Part shown: positions 51,057 through 62,912 of the stretch, piece after piece | Position numbering within the stretch: the first letter of the stretch is position 1 | Layout: each line of letters opens with the position of its first letter | Assembly (NCBI GenBank): GCA_029945945.1 | Contig: JAQSDM010000005.1 | Location: 372,001-436,000, forward strand | Direction: 5' to 3' | From: Algoriphagus sp. | GTDB taxonomy: Bacteria; Bacteroidota; Bacteroidia; Cytophagales; Cyclobacteriaceae | DNA: 64,000 bases | Made by a program: the position numbers and the translations under genes | The notes under the pieces: model-generated | Told to the model about the DNA's origin: nothing | Databases searched by the model: none | What the model saw: the letters and a program-made list of their open reading frames with translations, nothing else

Positions 51057-53780
51057 TCAATTAGAATTCGCCCCCACTTGATGAATCGTATTCTGAACTA
51101 ATCCGGCTACATCTTTTCCTCGATCATCCTTCAGCTGGTATTGAATTTCCATTCCCCAAGTAGGCTTGATTTGAGGGATGGTCAGTAGGATAGATTTTTT
51201 GTCTTTCCCCAATTCTGCTTTGGTAACTACCAGGTTTTGTTCATTGTAGTGCTTGGATCCGTACTTTCGCGACCGCAAAAGATCCCATGTCTTCACCGTG
51301 TAGTGAGCAGTATCTGCGACACTACCAGCATCCAATTCGTCCGTGAAGTTTAGCTCAATTCCTTGGGTAGTTGCTTTGATTCCCACGGGAATGACCATCG
51401 GCTGATCTACTTTTCTTATCCGATACAGTCCTCCCAATTGTGGCTGTGTGGAGCCCCACGCTGATAAACCGCAGAGGTAGAGTTGTCCATCACCGGGATT
51501 GAATCGGCCGCGCATCACACCGGTGGAAAATCTGGGAACCGGCAATTCAAAAATTCCACCCTGCACCTGATCACCGATTTTTTCAAAAGGAACCACAAAG
51601 ACTTTTCCGTAGCCATAGGACAAGTTCAGGAGCTTGCCATTTAAAGGCCCCCACTTTTTGCTGTCCACCCAAAGGAGTTCAGAAGGGGATTGATCCCGTT
51701 CTCTATCTACCCAGACTAAGGGTAGTTCCATTCCTTTTTCGGTGCTATCAGCAGGTGGATTATACCCGAACATATTTCCATAGAATCCTCCTTTTTTCAC
51801 CCAATTGATCCGGTTCATAGGATTCCAGTGGCCTTCCTGGTCTGTGACTATAAATGTGCCGTCTGGATTGAGACAAACCCCGTTTGCCGCTCTGAAACCG
51901 GTGGCGATGATCTCGGTCTTAAGCCCGTCCTTGCTCACTTTAATCAAAGTTCCGTGCTGAGGAACCAATGCTTCCCGGGCATGCCGGGCACTTTTGGCGT
52001 AATAAAAATTTCCTTCTTTATCTGCCTGAAGTCCCATGGCAAATTCATGGAAGTGATCCGTTACTTGATGGTCATTGTTGAAACTTTCGTAGAAGTCCGT
52101 TTCCCTGTCTCCGTTGAAATCATGCAATCGGACAAGCTGATCTCTGCAGGTGACAAAAATCTCCTCGTTGATGACTTTTATTCCCAAAGGCTGAAACATG
52201 CCCGAGGCTATTCGTTGCCAGGTGAGTTTCCCAGAATTTTTAGTAAAACCCTCGACCAGCCATACGTCCCCATCTGTCGAACAAATCACTCCTTTATTGG
52301 GGTCTTTGAAAAAGTCCAGACCACTTAATCGGAACTGATTCTTCCACGGACTGTCAAAAGGCGGATTCATGATGTCCACCTGAAAAGGGCCTTCTTGCTC
52401 GCCTTTTAGGATTTCCGTTGTTAATTTTTGAGGATACCTTGCCGGACCTCCTTTGATAAGCGGATTTAAATCCTCCGGTGGTTTGGAAGTATTTGCATAC
52501 TGCTGAAGTCCCTTAAGCCCCGGTTTGGCCATCAGTATTTTGATTTTCAGTGATTGGGAGGGGGCGAGTTCCATAACCATAAACCCACCCTGATTTTTCA
52601 AAACTGCTCCTTCACCGACTAGTGCAACAGACGTCCCAATTGGAGCAATTCTCATTTTCAGGGGTTTGTCAGATGAAGAAATAGTAAGTGTTCTTGTAAA
52701 TACCGGTTGCTCATCTAAAGTCTCCATCCCAAAAGTTTCCAGCACTTTCGCATTGCCTACTGTGTAGGAAATAATCACCCTATCGCGGTATTGATAAAGC
52801 CCCTTGTAGTGCGCCCATTCCCGAGGCAAGGGTCCAAACTTCCTTTTGTCTCTGGCTGTAAATCTGGGATCGTCAAAGGTGCCAGTACCGGGGTTAGCCC
52901 AAGCTGGAGCAACGGGGTTTTGAAAATGCAAGTCGCCGGTTGTTCTCGGGGATATATTGTGCTTCCCATTGAATAAGATTGCTTCCCAGTCTATAAAACC
53001 TTCCCCGGTCCAAGCCCCTGCAACTCTCATTAGGTCGTGGTCAAACATTATCCAGGCATTGCCTGCAGCTACTCCGCCTTCTCCGGGATTTAGTCTCACT
53101 GCGATTCCTTTGTAGGCAAAATTGGCTTTGATCAGATTTTCATCCGGAAGGGGAGAAGGTCCGGAAGATCGTTCTCTTTCAGGAGCATTCAATCCCACCA
53201 ATTCATAAGTATTGATCAAAAAGTTACCGTAGTCCATTTCCGCCCAAGGCTTAAATTCTTTGGGGGCAGGACCGGTATTCGTTCCTACAGGCAAACCTGC
53301 CAAATACGTAGAATCAATTTCGAAATACTGACCCGGATTTTCTTTTTGCAAAAAGGTTTCCCTCAGGTAATTGATTATATCATACTTTTCTACCGGCGTC
53401 AAATTGACTTGGGGAGGCATGGATCCGTAGCCTCGGGTGAGGGTTTGGTAGATTGAATACGGGTCCTTTCCAACTTTAAATTCGTCCTCCCAAAACTTAA
53501 AGGCAGTAGGAATGGATCCCGTTTGTTCCGGATTGCCGTGGCAATTGAAGCAGATGTTGTTATAAATATGCTCCCCGGTTCTTATAGATTCATCTTGCCT
53601 GTCGTCTAATGCGGTAAGGAGTCCTTTATGGTCGATGTCTTTTTCATATTCGGGAAGCTCTGATTCCTTAAGAATAAAACCTGATGGAGATTCTGTCTCT
53701 TTATTTTTTTGACTTGGATTACATCCGATCAAAAGCAGAAGGATAAGCAGAGAATTTAAACCAATAAGGAATCTGTTCAT
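51057..53780 (-). CDS. Lipoprotein with c-type heme domain, DUF6797-like region and beta-propeller
   Basis: A 907-residue lipoprotein (start at 53780, lipobox LLIGC, Cys20; the frame is open 25 codons upstream but that part is polar). Residues 65-145 form a monoheme cytochrome c domain with C77-F-N-C80-H81 and a likely distal Met121 in GYGSMPPQ. A middle region (about 200-470) resembles DUF6797, and the rest is a six-bladed-type propeller with many DGTFIVTDQEGHW-like loops, as in PQQ- or sugar-dehydrogenase relatives, plus a C-terminal beta domain. Proteins of this build occur in Bacteroidota and Planctomycetes glycan loci. It probably oxidises a sugar and passes electrons to its heme; no substrate is known. 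GH31 is coupled downstream. Confidence 0.78.
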   Translation of the reverse strand: MNRFLIGLNSLLILLLLIGCNPSQKNKETESPSGFILKESELPEYEKDIDHKGLLTALDDRQDESIRTGEHIYNNICFNCHGNPEQTGSIPTAFKFWEDEFKVGKDPYSIYQTLTRGYGSMPPQVNLTPVEKYDIINYLRETFLQKENPGQYFEIDSTYLAGLPVGTNTGPAPKEFKPWAEMDYGNFLINTYELVGLNAPERERSSGPSPLPDENLIKANFAYKGIAVRLNPGEGGVAAGNAWIMFDHDLMRVAGAWTGEGFIDWEAILFNGKHNISPRTTGDLHFQNPVAPAWANPGTGTFDDPRFTARDKRKFGPLPREWAHYKGLYQYRDRVIISYTVGNAKVLETFGMETLDEQPVFTRTLTISSSDKPLKMRIAPIGTSVALVGEGAVLKNQGGFMVMELAPSQSLKIKILMAKPGLKGLQQYANTSKPPEDLNPLIKGGPARYPQKLTTEILKGEQEGPFQVDIMNPPFDSPWKNQFRLSGLDFFKDPNKGVICSTDGDVWLVEGFTKNSGKLTWQRIASGMFQPLGIKVINEEIFVTCRDQLVRLHDFNGDRETDFYESFNNDHQVTDHFHEFAMGLQADKEGNFYYAKSARHAREALVPQHGTLIKVSKDGLKTEIIATGFRAANGVCLNPDGTFIVTDQEGHWNPMNRINWVKKGGFYGNMFGYNPPADSTEKGMELPLVWVDRERDQSPSELLWVDSKKWGPLNGKLLNLSYGYGKVFVVPFEKIGDQVQGGIFELPVPRFSTGVMRGRFNPGDGQLYLCGLSAWGSTQPQLGGLYRIRKVDQPMVIPVGIKATTQGIELNFTDELDAGSVADTAHYTVKTWDLLRSRKYGSKHYNEQNLVVTKAELGKDKKSILLTIPQIKPTWGMEIQYQLKDDRGKDVAGLVQNTIHQVGANSN

Positions 53781-54217
53781 AGGAAGGCGGGTGAGGTCAT
53801 CATCAAGGTTTAAGTTATTCATTAATAACTTAAAAAAGATTTGTTTAGAAATCAATTTGGACCTCTAATCCATCAGGGCGGCAATGAATTAAATCCCAGA
53901 AAGGGAAATAAACTGACAGCTCATTTCCCTTTGAATCCGGAAGGTTTTTCAAAAAAGACTTGCGCTATGGAGGATGTAAAAAATTTATTTTAATCCGGGA
54001 CTTTTGAAAGATCATTTCCGGCGAATTAAAGTTACCCTCTATTACCTATCCCACAGTAAGCCTTCCAACCATGATTTCTGATTGCGGCTTATTGGTTTTC
54101 AGATAATCAATCAGATCCAGTCCGAAAAGTAAAGGAGGGAAGGATCACCCCGATTTACCCCAGTATGGAAATGAATCCGATTAGGTTTCGTCACACTTGT
54201 CTCAAAGGTGAATCATG
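53781..54217. other. Intergenic region between katG and the cytochrome-propeller gene
   Basis: About 437 bases with no gene. It holds the upstream region of the minus-strand lipoprotein gene, including AATTTGG and TTTG-rich stretches near 53850, but no convincing full promoter. Nothing else was recognised. Confidence 0.4.
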
Positions 54218-54248
54218 AAAAAAGCCGATTCACTTTGAATCGGCTTTT
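54218..54248 (-). terminator. Terminator of katG
   Basis: A 13-bp stem AAAAGCCGATTCA / TGAATCGGCTTTT around a 3-nt loop is followed by T's on the minus strand. It lies 29 nt after the katG stop. Confidence 0.92.
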
Positions 54249-54276
54249 GAAGTTTTCAGAAGGCTGTATTTGATTG

Positions 54277-56880
<2,604 letters not shown>

Positions 56881-56917
56881 AAAAAAGCCTTCGAAATTTC
56901 TTCCGAAGGCTTTTTTT
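56881..56917 (-). terminator. Terminator of tRNA-Asn
   Basis: The arms GCCTTCG (56887-56893) and CGAAGGC (56904-56910), flanked by A's on one side and T's on the other, form a perfect stem with a T-run on either strand. It lies a few nt after the 3' end of the tRNA. Confidence 0.88.
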
Positions 56918-56920
56918 ATG

Positions 56921-56994
56921 CTCCCCCTCTAGGGCTTGAACCTAGGACCCCATGATTAACAGTCATGTGCTCTAACCAACTGAGCTAAGGAGGA
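56921..56994 (-). tRNA. trnN: tRNA-Asn (anticodon GTT)
   Basis: The minus strand folds as a full cloverleaf of 74 nt. The acceptor stem is TCCTCCT with AGGGGGA (one T-G pair), the D arm has GCTC/GAGC, the anticodon arm CATGA/TCATG around CTGTTAA gives anticodon GTT, and the T arm CTAGG/CCTAG encloses TTCAAGC. The discriminator base is G and CCA is not encoded. Confidence 0.97.
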
Positions 56995-57302
56995 ATTTGT
57001 GTTTCCGAATCCCGCTTTTGGAAATCGTGTTGCAAATGTAGGTGCATCAGGTATTTTTTCCAAACTCAATTCAGAAAAAATCTTTGATCTACAGCCCTGA
57101 ATCCTTTTCCCTGCTTCAAAATCAGACACTTACTTTTAAGAATTACTTTAAGATTTTCATGAGTCCATCCTTGAAATTGAGCTTTCTGCGAACTTCCGCT
57201 CAGTTTTCTAAAATTAATCTGAAGTCAGCCTTATAAAACAGGATAAAAATCTCACCGAAAATTTTTAACTAGATACTAAACCCCAACAAAACCACCATTC
57301 CT
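56995..57302. other. Intergenic region between tRNA-Asn and the Gfo/Idh gene
   Basis: These 308 bases hold the tRNA-Asn upstream region and the start region of the plus-strand oxidoreductase gene. A 64-codon open frame at 57042-57236 has no domain and is not called. No clear promoter was found. Confidence 0.35.
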
Positions 57303-58592
57303 ATGAACAAATCGATCAACAGACGGGATTTTATGCGCTATTCAGTCCTGACCACGCTGGGACTGCAGTTTTTGCCATTTACCGGACTCAAAGCAGCTCC
57401 TTCTGACAGGGTTCGGGTGGCCCATATTGGTTTGGGAGGAATGGGACTTTCTCATATGAACTGGTTTGCAAATCTCCCCGATGCAGAGATTGTCGCGCTT
57501 TGCGATGTGGATGAGGATCGTGCAAAAGAAGCTTTGGTACTTCTCAAAAAAATCCATCCTGATACAAAGGCTCAAATCTATACTGATTTTAGGCATGTGC
57601 TGGACAGACAGGATGTGGATGCGGTGACTATTGCTACGCCTGATCATTGGCATGCTCAGATTACCATTTTGGCTTTTCAGTCAGGAAAAGATGTGTACAG
57701 CGAAAAACCGCTTTCTTATTCAGCAAGGGAAGGTCAGTTGATGCTGGCCTCTCAGATCGAACACAACAAAATCTTTCAGTTGGGCACGCAAATCCATGCT
57801 GGCGATAATTACCATCGGGTGGCTGAAATCATCCAATCCGGAGAATTGGGTAAAATCAAAACTGTCCGTCTTTGGAAAACCGGTGAGCCACCTCTGATCC
57901 AAAGCCTCACCCCTCAGGCGCCGCCTCCTAATCTTAATTGGGATATGTGGCTGGGTCCGGCTCCTTATTCGAACTATGCGCCCGAAAAATGTCATTTCAA
58001 CTACCGCTATTTTCTGGAATATTCAGGAGGTGTTTTTCAGGATTTCTGGTGTCACATAGCAGATGTGGTCTGGATGTCGATAGCGCCAACAGGACTGAAG
58101 TCAATAACCGCAAACGGAGAAAAATCAGAAGGTGCAGGAGATACTCCCAAGTGGATCGATGTGGATTTCAAGTTCAAAAAACTTAACCTTCACTGGACTT
58201 CCACTGTTCCGGATGTGCCGGGAGCGGAAGGAAAGGGGATTGGAGCTTATTTCGAAGGAACAAAAGGCACGTTGGTTTGCGACTATGGCACGCGGGAAAT
58301 CCGGATAGGTGGACAGGTGCGAAGTGATATCCCTGAAATCCCAAAGACTTTGACCCGGTCACCCGGTCATCAGCAAAATTTCATCGATTCTGTCAAATCC
58401 CGTCAGCAACCGGAATCCAAACTGGAATACGCCCGACAAATGACCCTTCCGATGCATTTGGCTATGATTTCTTATAAATTGCAAAAGCCTTTGGTTTGGG
58501 ATTCAAAGAAGGAACTTTTCCAAAAAGATGAACCTGCCAATGAACTTCTCTGGAGACCTTATCGGGAAAAATGGAATTTGATCGGAGCATAA
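57303..58592 (+). CDS. Tat-exported Gfo/Idh/MocA-family oxidoreductase
   Basis: A 429-residue NAD(P)-dependent oxidoreductase of the Gfo/Idh/MocA family. The signal INRRDFMRYSVLTTLG is twin-arginine, suggesting folding with cofactor before export. The Rossmann motif is GLGGMG at 43-48, with EKPLS near 135 as the usual Lys-Pro motif, and the C-terminal alpha/beta domain follows. Relatives act on sugars or glycosidic bonds (for example in GH109-like enzymes), often by transient oxidation. It lies 42 nt upstream of a molybdenum hydroxylase pair on the same strand and may be in one operon with it. The substrate is unknown. Confidence 0.87.
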   Translation: MNKSINRRDFMRYSVLTTLGLQFLPFTGLKAAPSDRVRVAHIGLGGMGLSHMNWFANLPDAEIVALCDVDEDRAKEALVLLKKIHPDTKAQIYTDFRHVLDRQDVDAVTIATPDHWHAQITILAFQSGKDVYSEKPLSYSAREGQLMLASQIEHNKIFQLGTQIHAGDNYHRVAEIIQSGELGKIKTVRLWKTGEPPLIQSLTPQAPPPNLNWDMWLGPAPYSNYAPEKCHFNYRYFLEYSGGVFQDFWCHIADVVWMSIAPTGLKSITANGEKSEGAGDTPKWIDVDFKFKKLNLHWTSTVPDVPGAEGKGIGAYFEGTKGTLVCDYGTREIRIGGQVRSDIPEIPKTLTRSPGHQQNFIDSVKSRQQPESKLEYARQMTLPMHLAMISYKLQKPLVWDSKKELFQKDEPANELLWRPYREKWNLIGA

Positions 58593-58634
58593 TCAACTCA
58601 TTTTTAGTAACTTTTATTAAATCTCACCAAAACC

Positions 58635-59093
58635 ATGGAAAAATATACACTCACTATTAACGGTAAAATGCAAGAGGTCACGGCCACTGAAGATATGCCC
58701 TTGCTCTGGGTATTAAGGGATCTCTTATCTATAAAAGGCACCAAGTTCGGTTGCGGTCAGGCACTTTGCGGAGCATGTACCGTTCATGTCGATGGTGAAG
58801 CCGTCAGATCCTGCAGCCTTCCAATTTCAGAAGTTGGCAATGGGAAAATCACAACGATCGAAGGGCTCTCTGAAGCCGGAGATCATCCCTTACAGAATGC
58901 CTGGGTAGAGCACATTGTTCCACAATGCGGCTATTGTCAGTCAGGGCAAATCATGAATGCGGCGGCCTTGTTGCTGAAAAATCCGAGTCCGTCTGAAGCG
59001 GAAATTGAAGCTGCGATGGAAGGAAATCTTTGCCGATGCGGTACCTACAATCGGATCAAAGATGCTATTGTTACTGCTTCCAAATCAATTTAA
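58635..59093 (+). CDS. Molybdenum hydroxylase small subunit, 2[2Fe-2S] (IorA/CoxS-type)
   Basis: A 152-residue electron-transfer subunit of the xanthine-oxidase family. The plant-type [2Fe-2S] cluster is bound by C40, C45, C48 and C60 ([13 protein letters not shown]), and the second by C98, C101, C133 and C135 ([15 protein letters not shown]). Length and spacing are typical of isoquinoline oxidoreductase alpha / aldehyde-oxidase small subunits. It has no signal peptide and is probably exported by hitch-hiking with the Tat signal of the large subunit, encoded 24 nt downstream. Confidence 0.94.
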   Translation: MEKYTLTINGKMQEVTATEDMPLLWVLRDLLSIKGTKFGCGQALCGACTVHVDGEAVRSCSLPISEVGNGKITTIEGLSEAGDHPLQNAWVEHIVPQCGYCQSGQIMNAAALLLKNPSPSEAEIEAAMEGNLCRCGTYNRIKDAIVTASKSI

Positions 59094-59117
59094 GACTCAC
59101 CCAAAAACTGACCGGAT

Positions 59118-61400
59118 ATGTTATCGAATTTTCCATTTTTAAAAAATAAAAACCCCGAAGATCAGAGTAAGGTATTCATTCCTTCCAGGAGAGAATTTAT
59201 GAAGATAGGCTCATTAGTTACCGGAGGCTTTCTGTTGGGAGTTAATTTCCAATGCAAAGGGCCAAAAGGCGAACTAATGACATTTGCTCCAAATGTTTTC
59301 ATCACAATCAACTCTGACAATGAAATCACAATCGTCGCCCACCGATCTGAGATGGGAACTGGTATTCGTACCTCTCTTCCTCTGATTGTGGCTGACGAAA
59401 TGGGAGCTGATTGGTCCAAGGTGAAGATCATTCAGGCGGAAGGCGATGAAGATAAATATGGCAATCAAAATACCGATGGGTCTTTCTCTGTCCGGATGTT
59501 TTACGAGCCGATGAGAAAGGTTGGTGCGACTGCCCGTCATATGCTGATAGCTGCTGCCGCTGCAGAATGGGGTGTTGATCCTTCGGAATGCACAACTGAA
59601 AACAGTGAGGTCCTGCAAACTGGAAGCAATAAGAAAATCAAGTTTGGGGACCTGGTAGAAAAGCTTCTTGTGATGGAAATGCCAGCTCCCGAAAGCATTA
59701 AACTGAAAGAATTTTCTAACTATAAACTGATCGGGAAAGAAACCACGATTTATGATGCCCGCGACATTACCACCGGAAAGGCTGTTTTTGGCGCAGACGT
59801 AGATCTGCCAAATATGAAGATCGCAGTGGTGAAGCGATGTCCGGTAGTGGGAGCAAAAGTGATATCATTCAACGACGCAAAAGCATTGGCAATCCCAGGA
59901 GTAACAGCTGTTGTCAAAATCGACGGATCAGGAATTCCCCCGGGTCTGGATAAAGCTTTGGAAGGAGTGGCTGTGATCGCTGATACTACCTGGGCTGCGA
60001 TGAAAGGTCGGGATGCTTTGGAAATCGTGTGGGATTTGGGTGAAAATCAAACCTACAGCTCTCCGAAGCAATTAGCCGAAATGATCCAAAGCACCACCCA
60101 AAACGGAAAAGTTCGCAGAGAGCGTGGTAATTTTAACTCGGCAAGTCAGGCTGCAGGCAAAGTGATCGAACGAACGTACGAGGCTCCATTCTATGCGCAT
60201 GCTACGATCGAACCGCCAACAGCCATTGCTCATTACAAAGGTGATGGAACCTGCGAAATCTGGGCACCAACCCAGCATCCTCAATGGGCAAGAGGAGCTG
60301 TGGCCGGAGCGCTTGGAATCGAATTGCCTCAGGTGAAAGTCAATGTTACGCTTTTGGGAGGAGGATTTGGAAGAAAATCCAAACCTGATTTTGTGGTGGA
60401 AGCAGCGTTGCTTTCAAAAGCAGCCAAGGTCCCTGTTCGTGTACAATGGACACGAGAAGACGATTTACAACACGATTTTTACCATTCTCACAGTGCTCAA
60501 AGAATCAAAGCCACACTTGATAAAAGCGGGAATCTCAGTGGATGGAATCATCACACTGTTTTTCCGGCAATTGGGGCCACAGGAAATCCCGAGGAACTTC
60601 ATCCCTCTGACGGAGAACTTGGTTTGGGCTGTACAGACTTTCCGTACGACGTTCCGAATATTCGCATTGAGTCGCATGAATCCAAAGCTCATACCCGAAT
60701 CGGTTGGCTGAGATCTGTGAGCAATATTCACCATGCTTTTGCAATCTGCAGTATGATGGACGAAATCGCTGAGGCGAGAGGACTTGACCCGGTTGCCCAG
60801 GCAATTCAGCTGTTGGGGGAAGATCGGGATTTGAGTTTCGCAGAAGAGACCGGAGGAAAATATGAAAACTACGGGGAGAAAATCGAAGACTTCCCATGGA
60901 ATACAGGCAGGATGAAGAAGGTCATTCAAACTGTTGCAGAAAAGGCAAATTGGACTTCCAATCTTGCTGCCGGAAAAGCCATTGGTTTTGCGGCGCATAA
61001 AAGCTTCCTGACTTATGTGGCTTGTATCGTGACGGTGGAAAAAGACAGCGCAGGGAAAATCTCAATTCCGGAAGTTCACTACGCAGTGGATTGTGGCATC
61101 GGAGTCAATCCGGATCGTATCCGATCTCAGTTTGAGGGCGGGGCACAGTTTGCCACAAGTCTGGCAACCACTTCTGCAATTACTTTCGAAAATGGGGTGG
61201 TTCAGCAAAATAACTTTGATACCTATCAGTTAATCAGAATGCCTCAGGCGCCTAAGAAAACCCATATTCATATGGTGGAAAGTATGGAAAAGCCTACGGG
61301 AGTGGGAGAGCCTCCGGTTCCGCCATACATTCCTGCTTTGGCAAATGCGATGTATAAACTGACCGGGCAGAGGATTAATAAGTTGCCTTTCAAAATCTAG
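59118..61400 (+). CDS. Molybdenum hydroxylase large subunit, Tat-exported (IorB-type)
   Basis: A 760-residue molybdopterin-binding subunit of the xanthine-oxidase family, without the FAD subunit, as in IorAB and periplasmic aldehyde oxidoreductases. The N-terminal segment SRREFMKIGSLVTGGFLLG (RR at 24-25) is a twin-arginine signal. Moco segments include EMGTGIRTSLP, GGGFGRKSKPD and the catalytic Glu in GVGEPPVPP near 735. It hydroxylates an aldehyde or N-heterocycle with water and sends electrons through the 2Fe-2S subunit to a cytochrome. A membrane cytochrome subunit is not encoded next to it. The substrate is unknown. Confidence 0.93.
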   Translation: MLSNFPFLKNKNPEDQSKVFIPSRREFMKIGSLVTGGFLLGVNFQCKGPKGELMTFAPNVFITINSDNEITIVAHRSEMGTGIRTSLPLIVADEMGADWSKVKIIQAEGDEDKYGNQNTDGSFSVRMFYEPMRKVGATARHMLIAAAAAEWGVDPSECTTENSEVLQTGSNKKIKFGDLVEKLLVMEMPAPESIKLKEFSNYKLIGKETTIYDARDITTGKAVFGADVDLPNMKIAVVKRCPVVGAKVISFNDAKALAIPGVTAVVKIDGSGIPPGLDKALEGVAVIADTTWAAMKGRDALEIVWDLGENQTYSSPKQLAEMIQSTTQNGKVRRERGNFNSASQAAGKVIERTYEAPFYAHATIEPPTAIAHYKGDGTCEIWAPTQHPQWARGAVAGALGIELPQVKVNVTLLGGGFGRKSKPDFVVEAALLSKAAKVPVRVQWTREDDLQHDFYHSHSAQRIKATLDKSGNLSGWNHHTVFPAIGATGNPEELHPSDGELGLGCTDFPYDVPNIRIESHESKAHTRIGWLRSVSNIHHAFAICSMMDEIAEARGLDPVAQAIQLLGEDRDLSFAEETGGKYENYGEKIEDFPWNTGRMKKVIQTVAEKANWTSNLAAGKAIGFAAHKSFLTYVACIVTVEKDSAGKISIPEVHYAVDCGIGVNPDRIRSQFEGGAQFATSLATTSAITFENGVVQQNNFDTYQLIRMPQAPKKTHIHMVESMEKPTGVGEPPVPPYIPALANAMYKLTGQRINKLPFKI

Positions 61401-61403
61401 TTT

Positions 61404-61512
61404 ACAGTATTCAGTGGGCAGTATTCATTAAACAGTGAGCAGTATTCAGTAATCAGTGAACAATACGACTGTAAACTGCCCACTGCGACTGCCTACTGAT
61501 CACTGTGACTGC
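61404..61512. repeat. CAGT-rich degenerate repeat forming a large imperfect inverted repeat
   Basis: Between convergent genes lies a run of CAGT-cored units (TTTACAGTATTCAGTGGGCAG and similar) on the left and their reverse complements on the right (ACTGCCCACTG, ACTGATCACTG). The centre is near 61465. The unit length is about 10-11 nt. Such arrays are common between Bacteroidota genes and may act as a bidirectional terminator. A short similar stretch (GATCAGTTTTCAGT) recurs at 63844-63857. Confidence 0.7.
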
Positions 61513-61956
61513 TCACTGATTTTTTACACTAAACTTCCTGATCATCGTTTTGATGAATCTTACTTTGCGGAATCTCAGCGCAGACCAATCTTCGTCAATC
61601 GCGATTTGCCTGACTACCTCATATTCAAACTGACCCAGATATTTCCATCCCTTGTCCCGATTGATTTGGGATTTGTATCTCTTGGAAGTTCCTTTTGGAT
61701 AGGCCATCCAAATCGCCTCATCTTCCGGGGCAAGTTCGTGCATTTGTGAAAAATACTTTTCTACCTCTTCCTCCGTCTGGACAAAAGCCAGCATAAAACC
61801 AGGTTTCTCCTTTTCAGAAGCTATCAGACCTTCCTTTTTCCAGGTTTCAACCAATTCTAAAAGTTCAGTCGAAACATTCCAAACGCGGATTTTCATCCCT
61901 TCTTTCCAGTTCATTTTTTTGAGCAGAGGATCCATTGCTTCAAGTATTTGGGACAA
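61513..61956 (-). CDS. Conserved hypothetical protein (DUF3052-like)
   Basis: A 147-residue cytoplasmic protein without signal peptide or membrane helix. The sequence shows an N-terminal part (LKKMNWKEGMKIRVWN) followed by AIWMAYPKGTSKRYKSQI and RQIAIDEDWSALRFRKV, which is reminiscent of DUF3052-type proteins found in many bacteria; I am not certain of the match. It probably has a small alpha/beta fold. No function is known. It is convergent with the molybdenum hydroxylase large-subunit gene and divergent from the next secreted protein, and is probably monocistronic. Confidence 0.7.
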   Translation of the reverse strand: MSQILEAMDPLLKKMNWKEGMKIRVWNVSTELLELVETWKKEGLIASEKEKPGFMLAFVQTEEEVEKYFSQMHELAPEDEAIWMAYPKGTSKRYKSQINRDKGWKYLGQFEYEVVRQIAIDEDWSALRFRKVRFIKTMIRKFSVKNQ

Positions 61957-62045
61957 ATTAACGTGAATTTAAAAATTTTGGCATCCATTTGCCGTGATCA
62001 GGACTTTGCTTTTCTGTAATTTCAGGCAGTAACCAAACCTGATCT

Positions 62046-62909
62046 ATGCGCTATCTGACTGTTTTTGCTCTGGTGTTTTTCTTTTTCGCAGAAGCGAAAT
62101 CTTCTGCCTTAGACACACTTTACGCCACTTCAATAGCGATCAAAGAAATCAGCAATCCTAAGCTGGAGGAAATCAGCGGAATGGCTTTTGGGAAACTGAA
62201 TCCCGGATTGATCTATGTTCACACGGATAGCGGAGGGGAATCTGCCGTTTATATTCTGGATTCTTTGGGAAAAGAATTTGGCAAAATCACCCTTCTTGGA
62301 GTGGAAAACCGCGATTGGGAAGATATGGCAGTGGGTCCGGGTGCCGATGGACAATCCTATATCTACGTGGGAGATATTGGAGACAACCTTGCTCAACACG
62401 CTGAAATAACTGTTTTTAGAATTCCAGAACCCAAAGTCATTCTTCCGGATATGGAGATTTCTCCTGAGCAAGTAACCCTGATTTATCCCGGAGGTGCCAG
62501 GGATGCGGAAACTTTGCTGGTGGATCCGATCACAGCTGATCTTTTTATCCTTTCCAAAAGAGACAGCGTAAACACCGTCTATCGATTGGCGGCGGAGGAT
62601 TTTGGAGAAGGAAAAGCAACTTTGGAGGAACTCGGGAAATTGCCTTTCACTAGTTCAACCGGTGGTGATATTTCGCAGGATGGAAGCCAAATCCTGATCA
62701 AAAATTACTTTGCGGTTTATCATTGGGAAAGAAAATCGGGAGAATCCATTTCGCAGGCTTTGCTAAGATCTCCCGTAAAATTGCCTTATATACCCGAACC
62801 GCAAGGTGAGGCGATCAGCTTTCAACCGGACGGTGAAGGGTATTATACGATAAGCGAAAAGCGATTTAACATGATTCCCGTTCTATATAGATATCCTGCA
62901 ATCCGCTAA
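62046..62909 (+). CDS. Exported propeller-like protein of unknown function
   Basis: A 287-residue exported protein with signal MRYLTVFALVFFFFAEAKSS. The sequence has propeller-like repeats beginning EEISGMAFGKLNPGLIYVHTDSGG, then NRDWEDMAVGPG, then YVGDIGDN, a pattern that recurs in uncharacterised Bacteroidota proteins. I do not recognise a named function. It lies 3 nt upstream of the ctlX-like gene, so the two are probably one transcription unit, but the products are not obviously linked. Confidence 0.7.
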   Translation: MRYLTVFALVFFFFAEAKSSALDTLYATSIAIKEISNPKLEEISGMAFGKLNPGLIYVHTDSGGESAVYILDSLGKEFGKITLLGVENRDWEDMAVGPGADGQSYIYVGDIGDNLAQHAEITVFRIPEPKVILPDMEISPEQVTLIYPGGARDAETLLVDPITADLFILSKRDSVNTVYRLAAEDFGEGKATLEELGKLPFTSSTGGDISQDGSQILIKNYFAVYHWERKSGESISQALLRSPVKLPYIPEPQGEAISFQPDGEGYYTISEKRFNMIPVLYRYPAIR

Positions 62910-62912
62910 ATC

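Noticed and set aside
57042..57236. A 64-codon ORF upstream of the Gfo/Idh gene as a small protein.
   Set aside because: Its composition is Ser/Phe/Lys-rich without any motif, and it lies in AT-rich leader sequence.
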